DNA of 64,000 nt from Psychrobacter coccoides (GCF_017498085.1 NZ_JAGBKM010000001.1:241021-305020), one strand, 5' to 3'. Shown: positions 1-9,107, counted from the first letter of the stretch. The notes: generated by a model not told the origin, from the sequence alone. Numbers and translations are program-made.

Positions 1-1
1 T

Positions 2-184
2 CTCGCCCGTGCCGGCATGGCGACTGGACTGGCTGGGCTGTTTTTGGAGGCGCATCCAAATCCAGAGGCTGCCAAGTGTGATGGGCCCTGTGCGCTACGT
101 ATGAGTCAGTTAGAGCCGTTTTTGCAGCAGTTAAAGCAGATTGATGATTTGGTCAAAGGTTTTGCAGCCCTAGACACTCATTAA
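2..184 (+). CDS. kdsA: 3-deoxy-8-phosphooctulonate synthase, C-terminal part
   Basis: The window opens inside this gene, so only about the last 60 codons are visible, ending at TAA 182-184. The enzyme condenses phosphoenolpyruvate with arabinose 5-phosphate to make KDO 8-phosphate for the lipopolysaccharide core, in the cytosol. The fragment reads [20 protein letters not shown], which is the conserved KdsA C-terminal block (GLFxEAHPxPxxAxCDGP) with the metal-site region and the DGP loop. In many gammaproteobacteria kdsA sits directly before eno; here copper genes lie between them. Identification is firm although the catalytic core lies outside the window. Confidence 0.93.
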   Translation, partial: LARAGMATGLAGLFLEAHPNPEAAKCDGPCALRMSQLEPFLQQLKQIDDLVKGFAALDTH

Positions 185-225
185 TCAAATCAATAAAAAA
201 GGGCAAATAAAAAAGGGATAGAACG

Positions 226-471
226 ATGGCAATTCAGACAGCACAAGTGAGCATCGAAAATATCGATGATGCTGAAGGGTTAGACAGTGTTATGACTGCG
301 CTAAAAAATATCACAGGCGTGACGGCGATAGACCTTGATGCTGCAAGTAAGATGGCCACTGTGCGTTATGATGACACCGATACCAGTATTCATGCGCTAA
401 CAGCGGCGATCAGCATGGTCGACTATGTGACCCAGCCGTTTCCTATCGACGCGCCCCAAAACCCAGAGTAA
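226..471 (+). CDS. HMA-fold small protein lacking the metal-binding CxxC
   Basis: An 81-residue acidic protein with a clear start: AAAAGGGATAG lies just upstream of ATG. Along its whole length it aligns with the CopZ-like protein encoded directly downstream: beta-strand VSIENID, a helix, GVTAIDLDAASKMATVRYDD, then a helix. At the place of MTCEGC it has DDAEGL, so both metal-binding cysteines are missing. This is seen directly. HMA domains normally bind Cu(I) or another soft metal through CxxC, so this protein is unlikely to carry copper in the usual way. It might act as a structural partner, dimer mate or regulator of the chaperone or ATPase; that is speculation. It is probably co-transcribed with the next gene, 68 bp downstream. 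Confidence 0.8.
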   Translation: MAIQTAQVSIENIDDAEGLDSVMTALKNITGVTAIDLDAASKMATVRYDDTDTSIHALTAAISMVDYVTQPFPIDAPQNPE

Positions 472-539
472 TGGTATAGCGCTTTACGGTTTTAGAGCGT
501 ATAAAACATCACAAATCACTCACAACAAAGGAGCCTATT

Positions 540-764
540 ATGGCAAGTCAAACTCGTATTATTAACATCGATGGTATGACCTGTGAAGGCTGCGTGGCAA
601 GCGTCCATACGGCAACAGGCGATATCGACGGTATAGATATTATTACTGTCGATCTGACAGACAATCTAGCAACAGTCACTTTTGATGACAGCAAAACCAG
701 TGCCGAAGCTATTGCAGCTGCTATTGAAGACGCTGGATTTGATGCAACCGTCGCTAACTCATAA
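540..764 (+). CDS. copZ: CopZ-like copper chaperone (HMA domain)
   Basis: A 74-residue single HMA domain with the motif GMTCEGC near residues 13-18, followed by the usual beta-alpha-beta-beta-alpha-beta pattern. Such proteins bind Cu(I) through the two cysteines and hand it to a P1B-type ATPase in the cytosol. A strong ribosome-binding site (AAAGGAG) precedes the ATG. It follows the Cys-less HMA protein and precedes copA, with a terminator-like hairpin at 781-817, so copA probably has its own promoter or depends on read-through. Specificity for copper rather than mercury or zinc is inferred from the copA neighbour. Confidence 0.88.
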   Translation: MASQTRIINIDGMTCEGCVASVHTATGDIDGIDIITVDLTDNLATVTFDDSKTSAEAIAAAIEDAGFDATVANS

Positions 765-780
765 CGCCTGTTTTAATATT

Positions 781-817
781 AAAACCAGCTGTCAATTTCG
801 GCAGCTGGTTTTTTATT
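781..817 (+). terminator. Rho-independent terminator after copZ
   Basis: AAAACCAGCTG pairs with CAGCTGGTTTT across a 10-nt loop, followed by a T run. It ends the short HMA-copZ transcript. The same AAACCAGC stem recurs at several other terminators in this window. Confidence 0.8.
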
Positions 818-829
818 TTATTGATATTA

Positions 830-879
830 AGGCTTGTCCTTAATTAAGTATTGTCGTTCAGATTGAGAGCACACCCTAA
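830..879. repeat. Internally deleted copy of the CTAG-ended repeat
   Basis: About 50 bp consisting almost only of two element ends. The left end reads GGCTTGTCCTTA. The right end reads CGTTCAGATTGAGAGCACAC followed by CCTAA, which matches the right end of the full copy at 50442-50616 (CGTTCAGATTGAGGACACGC followed by CCTAG). The 125-bp middle of the element is missing. It lies between copZ and copA. Confidence 0.65.
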
Positions 880-1041
880 TTTCTATACTGATGACACCAT
901 ATAGCGTCTCAACTATAGTGACTTGACTTGAATTAAAACCTATCACAACCATATACCAGTGAGTATTAATATACTTTATTGTATAATAAAGCTTACGATA
1001 GCGCTGTTTTAGCCTACATACCATCATAATGAGTCTTATTT

Positions 1042-3390
1042 ATGAGTGATTCTACCAATACCGCCTCCGATCGATCCGCTTATGATGTCGAGACTGAGGT
1101 TCAGTCAGATACCCAGCTTGCGCCGCAGCTTGCCCACTTGCAACTGGCAGTGGATGGGATGACGTGTCAGGCCTGTGCATCACGAATAGAAAAAGTACTG
1201 AACAAAAAAACAGCCATTCATCAGGTTAATGTCAACTTTGCAGGTGAGACGGCCAACGTCGATTATGATCCGGCGCAGGCCAGTACCGAAGAAATCATCG
1301 AATGGGTCAATAAGACTGGCTTTGTCGCCAACCTACAGGCAGGTGACAGCTTGTTTGCCCAAACCGATGCCGACACCGCTACTGAGTATCCGTGGCGCTT
1401 GATTGGGCTATGGATCTGTTTGTTGCCATTTTTGGTAGGCATGGCAGGTATGCTCATCGGTCAGGGCATGGCGTGGATGCCGCCCGTTTGGATTCAGTTT
1501 ATCCTTGCGACCATTGTGCAGTTTGGTCTGGCACTGCCGTTTTATAAGAGCGCTTGGGCGTCAATCAAAGGCGGCTTGGCCAATATGGATGTGCTGGTGG
1601 TCATCGGCACCGTCACGATTTGGGCCTACTCAACGTATCTGTGGCTGACGCATGGAGATGCTGGTTTAGCGAGTCTGTTTCAAGGCATGACTCACGATGG
1701 CCCTGGGGTGTATTTTGAGGCAGGGGTGATGGTCATTGCCTTTGTACGTACCGGTAAGTATCTCGAAGAGCGTACCAAAAAGCACAGCCTAAACAGCATC
1801 GATCTTTTATTATCATTGACCCCAGATCAAGTCGAACAACAGCAGCCAAATGGTGATTTTCATAGTGTGGCGCTCAAAGACGTCCAAGTCGGGGATGTTT
1901 TACGTGCCAAGCAGGGCAGCCGGGTGGCGACAGATGGTGTCGTCATCGAGGGCAGTGGCTGGTGTGTCGAGAGCCATTTAACGGGGGAGTCAGTACCACT
2001 CAAAAAAGAGCAGGGCGATGAGCTCTTGGCCGGTGCTTTGGTCGAAAACGGCAGCTTGCTCTATCGTGTTCAAGCCAAAGGCAGTGACACCAAGCTGGGT
2101 GATATGGTACAAGCACTGAGTGACGCCCAAGGCTCAAGATCAAATCTGGCACGCCTTGCAGATCGGGTAACAGCGGTATTTGTCCCTGTGGTCGTTGCCA
2201 TCGCCATCATCACCTTTATAGTGACATGGTGGGTCACAGGTACAGTAAGCACCGCCTTGATGCATTCGGTATCGGTACTGGTGATTGCTTGTCCTTGCGC
2301 CTTGGGCTTGGCGACGCCAGCGGCCATCATGGCTGGTATGGGTGTGGCGGCACGTCATGGCGTTTGGTTTAAGGATGCTCAGAGCCTAGAAGCAGCAGGT
2401 GATATCGATACCGTCGTACTCGATAAGACCGGCACGCTGACCATAGGTAAGCCGGCCATCGTAGATGAAGTGATGGTGGACAAGTCGCTTGCAGCCGATG
2501 ACGTACTGCAAATTGGCGCTAGTGTCGAGGTGCATGCCAGTCATCCACTGGCCACAGCCTTGATCAATGCAGCAACAGACCGTGGTTTGTCACTACTGCC
2601 TGTCAGTGAGGTCAGGGTGATAAAAGGCGCTGGTATTCAGGCAAACATTGAAGGTCTGGGTACGGTCAAAGTAGGTACGGCAGACTTTGCCAGCTTAACC
2701 CTACCAAAGCTCATGCCAAAAGTATGGCAGATTGCCAGTACTGTGGCCGTGAGTATCAATGACGAGCCACTGGGTGCTTTTGCGCTAGCCGATGACCTGA
2801 AGTCTGATACACCAGCAGCCATTACAGCGCTTCAAGAGGCGGGTATTACTGTCATCCTAATGAGCGGTGATAAGCAGTCTGTGGTCGACCATGTGGCAGG
2901 TCAGCTTGGTATACAAAAAGCATATGGGCAGATGAGCCCACGTGACAAAGCCAGTCAAATTGCCGTATTGCAAACAGCAGGTCATAAGGTCGCTATGGCG
3001 GGTGATGGTGTCAATGATGCACCAGCGATGGCCACTGCGGATGCCAGTTTTGCGATGTTTGAGGGAACAGACGTGGCACAGCATAGCGCCTCCGCTCGCT
3101 TGATGGGCGAGTCACTTATGCATATCGATGCTGCACAAAAAATCGCCAATGCCACACTGCGCAACATCAAACAAAACTTATTTTTTGCTTTTCTTTATAA
3201 TACGCTGGGGATTCCACTGGCGGCCTTTGGCTTTTTAAACCCGATGATTGCAGCGGCGGCGATGGCACTTAGCTCGATTTCAGTACTGATGAACGCCTTA
3301 CGCCTCACACGGTTTAAAACGACAGTTGAGTTGGATAATACCCTATCTAAACCGACCGCTGAGACTCAAAACTTAACCAGTGGTCAGTGA
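1042..3390 (+). CDS. copA: Cu(+)-exporting P1B-type ATPase
   Basis: A 782-residue inner-membrane pump that uses ATP to move Cu(I) from the cytosol to the periplasm. Domains in order: one N-terminal HMA domain with GMTCQAC (Cys 42 and 45); paired transmembrane helices; the actuator domain with TGES near residue 318; the ion-site CPC in helix 6 near 416-418; the phosphorylation motif DKTGT near 460; the nucleotide-binding HP dipeptide near 503; and GDGVND near 654-659. All catalytic signatures are intact and the length is normal for a single-HMA CopA. The start ATG has only a weak ribosome-binding site; an earlier out-of-frame ATG stops after six codons. It forms a copper-handling cassette with the two upstream HMA proteins. 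No CueR-type regulator gene is in the window. Confidence 0.95.
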   Translation: MSDSTNTASDRSAYDVETEVQSDTQLAPQLAHLQLAVDGMTCQACASRIEKVLNKKTAIHQVNVNFAGETANVDYDPAQASTEEIIEWVNKTGFVANLQAGDSLFAQTDADTATEYPWRLIGLWICLLPFLVGMAGMLIGQGMAWMPPVWIQFILATIVQFGLALPFYKSAWASIKGGLANMDVLVVIGTVTIWAYSTYLWLTHGDAGLASLFQGMTHDGPGVYFEAGVMVIAFVRTGKYLEERTKKHSLNSIDLLLSLTPDQVEQQQPNGDFHSVALKDVQVGDVLRAKQGSRVATDGVVIEGSGWCVESHLTGESVPLKKEQGDELLAGALVENGSLLYRVQAKGSDTKLGDMVQALSDAQGSRSNLARLADRVTAVFVPVVVAIAIITFIVTWWVTGTVSTALMHSVSVLVIACPCALGLATPAAIMAGMGVAARHGVWFKDAQSLEAAGDIDTVVLDKTGTLTIGKPAIVDEVMVDKSLAADDVLQIGASVEVHASHPLATALINAATDRGLSLLPVSEVRVIKGAGIQANIEGLGTVKVGTADFASLTLPKLMPKVWQIASTVAVSINDEPLGAFALADDLKSDTPAAITALQEAGITVILMSGDKQSVVDHVAGQLGIQKAYGQMSPRDKASQIAVLQTAGHKVAMAGDGVNDAPAMATADASFAMFEGTDVAQHSASARLMGESLMHIDAAQKIANATLRNIKQNLFFAFLYNTLGIPLAAFGFLNPMIAAAAMALSSISVLMNALRLTRFKTTVELDNTLSKPTAETQNLTSGQ

Positions 3391-3542
3391 CTGCGTTTAT
3401 AACCTCATTTGTTGTATAGAAGATGCTGCTTCAGACGCTAAAATGGGCGATATAAACAATTTTATGCTATGATGCAACATATAATTTTATGATACAGATT
3501 TATAGTTTTAAGTCCCTTTTTTATCCCACACACTTGGCATGA

Positions 3543-4880
<1,338 letters not shown>

Positions 4881-4915
4881 GAAACAAAACCTATCATTAG
4901 TCGTCATCAGATGAG

Positions 4916-4944
4916 CCAAATGATATAGTGACTATATCATTTGG
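4916..4944 (+). terminator. Perfect 29-bp palindrome after eno
   Basis: CCAAATGATATAGT and its exact reverse complement are separated by one base. It lies 35 bp after the eno stop and is followed by a weak T-rich stretch (TGCGTTTT). It probably forms the 3' end or a stability hairpin of the eno mRNA. It is AT-rich and lacks a strong U tract, so a protein-binding operator for ftsB is the alternative. Confidence 0.5.
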
Positions 4945-5060
4945 TGCGTTTTAGCATTATTTGTTTTAGAGCCTCTCGTCTCGCTTGAGAGAGTGGCTTT
5001 TAGCGTTATTATCTTAGGTATATCGTCGTATACCGCTTTTTTCATTTATGTTGCTATCTT

Positions 5061-5369
5061 ATGAAATATCTCAGCCAATTTGTTCTGCTTGCTCTCGCCG
5101 TTGCAGTATTACTCGGACTGCAATATCAGTATTGGTTAGGAGAAAACGGACGATTTGCTCATAACAAATTACTAAGTGACGTTGAAGCGCAGCAGCGCGC
5201 CAATGATAACCAAGTAGCAGCCAACAACCTATTACGTGCAGACGTGCAAGATCTAAAAACAGGCCTTGAGGCAGTAGAGGAGCATGCACGACTGGATCTA
5301 GGCTTGATCAAACCAAATGAGACCTTTGTACAAGTGTCAACGGCACCTACGACGCACAGCCGCAATTAG
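5061..5369 (+). CDS. ftsB: Cell division protein FtsB
   Basis: A 102-residue bitopic membrane protein of the divisome, where it forms a complex with FtsL and FtsQ. It has a short cytoplasmic N-terminus, one transmembrane helix (about residues 5-22), the conserved YWLGENGRF segment right after the membrane, and a periplasmic coiled coil (VEAQQRANDNQVAANNLL). It ends with the EEHARLDLGLIKPNETFVQV region typical of FtsB. Length and position between eno and ispD match the usual gammaproteobacterial arrangement. Confidence 0.93.
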   Translation: MKYLSQFVLLALAVAVLLGLQYQYWLGENGRFAHNKLLSDVEAQQRANDNQVAANNLLRADVQDLKTGLEAVEEHARLDLGLIKPNETFVQVSTAPTTHSRN

Positions 5370-5469
5370 TGCTTTTGCTTATCTACTTGTCTTTTTTAAG
5401 CGTTTGACGCCTTCTTTTAAGTTCTATTGCCATGGGTAGCATACCCTGCAACACTACGAATATAACATC

Positions 5470-6228
5470 ATGAATACCAAACCCTCTGTACATGCTATGA
5501 TCGTCGCTGCTGGTCGTGGTAGCCGTTTTGGTGCCTCTATAGCTAAGCAGTATACAAGACTACAAGAGCAGACGCTGCTACAGCACAGTGTGGCGAGGTT
5601 AGCCGCTAGCACTTATATTGACAAATGCCTTTTGGTCATCGCAGCAAATGATACGACAGCTCAGACATTGAGTTTTAAGCTGCCAATATCCTATGCCATC
5701 GGTGGCGCTGAGCGTTGGCAGTCTGTACAAGCAGGGGTCGACGCAATTGTCAATACCGGTGCGGCTGGCTCAGATTTGGTATTGATACATGATGCTGCTC
5801 GCCCTGCCGTGCCTACCCAAGATATTGAGCACGTGATTGAGGCGGCGATGCTTGAACGATATGGCGCTATTTTAGCCGTCCCCGTCGCTGATACGTTGAA
5901 GAGGTCTGTTTCCCCCAATCAGTCACCATCAACGCCAGCCTTAGGTTCGGCACGTTATATCGCTCATACTGTTGACCGTGAAGGGATGTGGCAGGCCCAA
6001 ACGCCGCAAGTATACCGACTTGAGCAGTTGCAGCAGGTCTTAGCACATGTTGCTAGGCACGAGCTCGCCATCACCGATGAAGCCAGTGCTTTTGAGCATT
6101 TAAATCTGCCCATTCGCTTGGTCGCTGGTAGTCGCCAAAATATCAAGCTGACCTATCCTGATGATGCTGTCTTATTACAAGCCATCTTGACTGCTCAAAA
6201 AAAGTCTCGTCCTCAACTCAAACCATAA
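5470..6228 (+). CDS. ispD: 2-C-methyl-D-erythritol 4-phosphate cytidylyltransferase
   Basis: A 252-residue enzyme of the non-mevalonate isoprenoid pathway; it transfers CMP from CTP to MEP. Motifs: AAGRGSRFG (residues 13-21), KQYTRL, IHDAARP, DTLKRS and QTPQVYRLEQL. It is slightly longer than the E. coli enzyme, with a loop around SVSPNQSPSTPALGS and a short C-terminal tail, KKSRPQLKP. The last codons and the TAA stop lie inside the left end of a dispersed repeat (6200-6381): the sequence from GTCCTCA aligns without gaps over 45 bases with the repeat copy at 40490. The repeat therefore appears to have supplied the C-terminus of this protein. Confidence 0.95.
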   Translation: MNTKPSVHAMIVAAGRGSRFGASIAKQYTRLQEQTLLQHSVARLAASTYIDKCLLVIAANDTTAQTLSFKLPISYAIGGAERWQSVQAGVDAIVNTGAAGSDLVLIHDAARPAVPTQDIEHVIEAAMLERYGAILAVPVADTLKRSVSPNQSPSTPALGSARYIAHTVDREGMWQAQTPQVYRLEQLQQVLAHVARHELAITDEASAFEHLNLPIRLVAGSRQNIKLTYPDDAVLLQAILTAQKKSRPQLKP

Positions 6229-6381
6229 CTCTCTAAGTGGGTTAACAATGGCTACATGTTGTCAAATGACGTTAAATAGCCAGCTAATGTCTCAATAGCG
6301 CTGAGAGCTGCACTGTTTTCCTTGTTTGACTGCTGCCTGTCTTGTTTTGATCTGTACTTTCCAAATAATGACATATTCTAG
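6200..6381. repeat. Diverged full-length copy of the CTAG-ended repeat
   Basis: Collinear with the copy at 40490-40665. It shares GTCCTCAA at the left, GACGTTAAATAGC and TTTTCCTTGTTTGAC in the middle, and TGACATATTCTAG at the right. The terminal repeats have decayed, so it is older than the other copies. It overlaps the last codons of ispD and occupies the first part of the 457-bp ispD-BLUF spacer. I see nothing else recognisable in the rest of that spacer (6382-6685), which is AT-rich. Confidence 0.7.
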
Positions 6382-6685
6382 TGTTATTGTTGTTATAGCT
6401 CCTATCTATCTGTTTGCTCTAATTGCTTTAGACATAAGCCCTGCTTGAGCATGATTAATCTTTCGTTTTATCTCTTCATTACCACCTCGCATCATATAAA
6501 CTATAGCGACAACCTATAACAGTTGCTTTGTTGACGTAATTGGCCTATGATGTAACCAACTTTATACAATAAAAAATAAACCTTATAATATCAATAATAT
6601 AAAGAGCTTGTTTTGCGCCAAAAAACGCTTTGCTTCTATATTTTTATAAAATAAGTGTTTTTGTTTCTTACATAGGAGAGGCAAA

Positions 6686-7309
6686 TTGTCAGACATTACG
6701 AATATAAAAGAATCTAGAGTCGAGCCTCTCTATCAGCTTGTATATATCAGCCGTATCACCTCCACTGGGATGTCAGGCTCTAGTACGCTTAATGATATTG
6801 CTGAAACGTCCATCAAAAATAATCAAATGAAGGGCATCACTGGTATTGTTTGTTATGGTAATGGCTATTTTTTTCAGTATGTAGAAGGCTCAGAACAAGC
6901 GTTAACCAATCTAAAAAACACCTTACTGATGGATGATCGGCACAAAGACATGCAGCTCTTAGACTTCTCTGAGATAGATGTGCGGCGTTTTAGTAGTTGG
7001 TCGTTGCGCTCTATAGTGCTTGAGCGCTGGATGGTAAAAGACGCTAAGGCAAAAGCGCTGTTACCATTTAAGCCTTTTAATTGGGCAGACAATGAATGGC
7101 AACAGTTTTTAGCAGTGTTGCACCGCTACTACGAAGAGCAAAAAGATGCAGGCGATATGGATGCTCAGCCAATCAAATACAGTGCACTGGGTGTCACTTT
7201 GGGTAAAGTAGTGGGGGAGCATCAAGCTTTCTTTTTGATTCAAACCGTGCTTGGCATTTTGATTGTGTTAACGCTACTGTGGCTAGTGTTATCAGATAAG
7301 TTTTTATAG
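6686..7309 (+). CDS. BLUF blue-light sensor with C-terminal membrane helix
   Basis: A 207-residue protein starting at TTG, preceded by a good ribosome-binding site (AGGAGAG, 6 nt upstream). Residues 15-110 form a BLUF domain that binds FAD and senses blue light. The key residues are visible: Tyr20 in LVYISR, Asn45/46 in NNQMKGITG, Gln64 in FFQYVEG, DDRH, and Trp105 in FSSWSLRS. After about 70 residues of unrecognised sequence it ends with a strongly hydrophobic helix (about 181-203, FFLIQTVLGILIVLTLLWLV), which suggests tail anchoring in the inner membrane with the sensor in the cytosol. No output domain such as EAL or GGDEF is attached. Short BLUF proteins in Acinetobacter (BlsA) act through protein partners; a similar mode is inferred. 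Confidence 0.88.
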   Translation: MSDITNIKESRVEPLYQLVYISRITSTGMSGSSTLNDIAETSIKNNQMKGITGIVCYGNGYFFQYVEGSEQALTNLKNTLLMDDRHKDMQLLDFSEIDVRRFSSWSLRSIVLERWMVKDAKAKALLPFKPFNWADNEWQQFLAVLHRYYEEQKDAGDMDAQPIKYSALGVTLGKVVGEHQAFFLIQTVLGILIVLTLLWLVLSDKFL

Positions 7310-7354
7310 ATTTTATAATGAAATGTATGCAGCATCACATTTTTCTAAAAATAG

Positions 7355-7385
7355 AAACCAGTAATCTTTAATTGCTGGTTTTTTT
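7355..7385 (+). terminator. Terminator after the BLUF gene
   Basis: AAACCAG pairs with CTGGTTT across a 13-nt loop, followed by seven T. The rest of the 315-bp spacer up to tRNA-Glu holds the next terminator and no other feature that I can see. Confidence 0.65.
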
Positions 7386-7523
7386 GACAGTCAGTCTTAT
7401 ATAAAACTGGCGCACTCTATATTAGTATAGCAGCCCTGTATCAGCTCTATATGTCGTCAGCTCTGCTCCATAAGTAAGCCTTAATGCACCCATCTTAAGT
7501 CTGTATCAAAAAATAAAGACATA

Positions 7524-7558
7524 AAAAAACCCCAACCATAATTATGGTTGGGGTTTTT
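7524..7558 (-). terminator. Terminator of tRNA-Glu transcript
   Basis: AAAACCCCAACCATAA and TTATGGTTGGGGTTTT form a perfect, long hairpin with A and T runs on both sides. It lies 67 bp past the tRNA-Glu 3' end on the minus strand and would also stop transcripts from the left. Confidence 0.8.
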
Positions 7559-7624
7559 GGTAGGACGCTTACCAGTCTTACTGAATGTTTTATAAACATA
7601 ATGCTGATAAGTGACGCCATATAG

Positions 7625-7700
7625 TGGCGTCCCCAGGGGGATTCGAACCCCCGTTACCGCCGTGAAAGGGCGGTGTCCTAGGCCTCTAGACGATGGGGAC
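7625..7700 (-). tRNA. tRNA-Glu (UUC)
   Basis: On the minus strand a complete 76-nt cloverleaf starts GTCCCCA and ends TGGGGACGCCA with CCA encoded. The anticodon loop is CTTTCAC, anticodon UUC, which reads Glu. The T arm is GGGGG-TTCGAAT-CCCCC. A strong promoter lies 49-77 bp upstream and a terminator downstream, so it is a single-gene unit. Confidence 0.97.
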
Positions 7701-7748
7701 TAGTAACAACACTTCAGCTGCTTTCACCATTTTTGCTGAAGTGGGCGT

Positions 7749-7777
7749 ATTTTAATGGCGTCTGCGTTTTCTGTCAA
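7749..7777 (-). promoter_or_regulatory. Promoter of tRNA-Glu with GC-rich discriminator
   Basis: On the minus strand: TTGACA, 17 nt, TAAAAT, then ACGCCCAC. The GC-rich discriminator is typical of stable-RNA promoters under stringent control (known for E. coli; inferred here). The -10 box contains the TAA stop of the small upstream gene. Confidence 0.8.
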
Positions 7778-7949
7778 GCCTTTTTCTGCGTCTTTTTAAA
7801 ATTAAGTATCTTTTTTTCAGTGCGCGCTTGGGATGGAGGTCTTTTTTCTTTAAATGATGGCGTATCCATAAGGACGTACAAGCACTAATGGTTAAGGCAA
7901 GTAACATGTAGCCAAAAATAGTGCCCCATAACTTGAGCTGTGGATCCAT
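7752..7949 (-). CDS. Small membrane protein with highly basic tail
   Basis: 65 residues. One transmembrane helix (about residues 8-28, WGTIFGYMLLALTISACTSL) is followed by a 35-residue tail made almost entirely of Lys, Arg and His, ending KRLDRKRRRH. The ATG has a strong ribosome-binding site (GGGAGGGA, 8 nt away), which argues that it is a real gene. By the positive-inside rule the tail should be cytoplasmic, where it could touch RNA, ribosomes or acidic lipids; this is inference only. It lies between rnt and tRNA-Glu on the same strand, and its final codons overlap the tRNA promoter. I recognise no family. Confidence 0.6.
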   Translation of the reverse strand: MDPQLKLWGTIFGYMLLALTISACTSLWIRHHLKKKDLHPKRALKKRYLILKRRRKRLDRKRRRH

Positions 7950-8167
7950 AGTAAAGTCCCTCCCTGTAACCTTAAACGATGCATTGCATGTGCTATCTAA
8001 GGTATGAGCAACTTAAGTCACTTAAAGGACATCCTTGCTTTAAGGCAGACGAGAGTCACTAGAATTCAAACGAGCGCTGTACTCAAAGTGCCAACGTTGT
8101 TTTGTAAAACACTATGCTATCAACAATCCTGGTTTAAAAGCTATCATGGCACAAGAGCTATCATGGC

Positions 8168-8986
8168 TTAAGTTGCATTGCTATCATTTAACTCTACATT
8201 GGTTGACTCGTCATGTAAAGCATTGGGTAACATTGGGTAGTTGTTCAAGATATGACAAAACAGCTCAGCTGTCTTTTGAGTGTCATATAGCGCAGAGTGA
8301 GCGTCATTACCATCAAACTCAAGTCCCGCGGCCTTACAAGCGCGGGCAAGAACCGTCTGACCAAAAGCCAGTGCAGATAATGTGACCGTATCCAATACAG
8401 AAAACTGATGGAAAGGGTTGTGGTTTTTGCTGTTGGTACGCAATATGGCAGCGTTTAAAAAGCCTAAATCAAAATGAGCATTGTGGCCGACCAAGACACA
8501 TTGGCGACATTCTTCGCTACGGCGCACTTCCTTCAGGCCTTTAAAAATACGTCGTAGTGCTGTTTTTTCGTCTTCGGCAATGGCTTTGCGCATCGGATTG
8601 TTTGGATCGATACCGGTAAAAGCAAGGGCGCTTGGCTCTAGGTTGGCACCCTCAAAAGGCTCAATGTGAGCACTGAGAGGCTCACCTGAATAAAACACGC
8701 CATGTTCGTCTAGCAGTATAGGAATACAAGCAATTTCTAATAAAGCGTCGGTATGTGAGTTAAAGCCAGCTGTCTCCACATCGACGACTACAGGCATAAA
8801 CTTACGAAAACGGTCTTTGAGCGTCATAGGGGCTGTCTGCTCTGTCACTGACTTAGCGGATGATGCGTCTACTTCTGGGTTATTTTCGTGATGACTCATC
8901 GTCTGAGTTACAGTGTTGTTCTGACCAGTAGAGCGGTCATCAGACTGTTTGGCGTCAGAGTTTGTCATATGTTGTTCGGTTGTCAT
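8168..8986 (-). CDS. rnt: Ribonuclease T
   Basis: A DEDDh-family 3'-5' exoribonuclease that trims the 3' ends of tRNAs and other stable RNAs and takes part in the end turnover of tRNA. Motifs: VVVDVETAGF (Exo I, Asp and Glu), VGHNAHFDLGFL (Exo II) and the HSALYDTQKTAEL block (Exo III, His and Asp). The catalytic core is preceded by about 60 polar residues, more than in the E. coli enzyme. The start is uncertain: ATG at 8986 is used here; a GTG five codons upstream (9001) and an ATG at 8968 are alternatives, and none has a strong ribosome-binding site. It stands next to tRNA-Glu but is separately transcribed. Confidence 0.9.
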   Translation of the reverse strand: MTTEQHMTNSDAKQSDDRSTGQNNTVTQTMSHHENNPEVDASSAKSVTEQTAPMTLKDRFRKFMPVVVDVETAGFNSHTDALLEIACIPILLDEHGVFYSGEPLSAHIEPFEGANLEPSALAFTGIDPNNPMRKAIAEDEKTALRRIFKGLKEVRRSEECRQCVLVGHNAHFDLGFLNAAILRTNSKNHNPFHQFSVLDTVTLSALAFGQTVLARACKAAGLEFDGNDAHSALYDTQKTAELFCHILNNYPMLPNALHDESTNVELNDSNAT

Positions 8987-9107
8987 AGCAGTCCAAATCA
9001 CTTCTATCGAGCATACGGTGGGCTAAAGAGAGCACCAACACCCAATACTATCTACAGCATGTAAATAGCATTGGAATGGTGAGGTGTTTATTATAGTTTA
9101 AGAGACT

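Noticed and set aside
827-1027. Minus-strand open frame of 66 codons between copZ and copA
   Set aside because: It runs through the repeat remnant, has no clear ribosome-binding site and an amino-acid mix that looks like translated AT-rich spacer.
765-1041. CueR-type operator before copA
   Set aside because: No inverted repeat of the MerR family spanning a 19-bp promoter spacer could be recognised.
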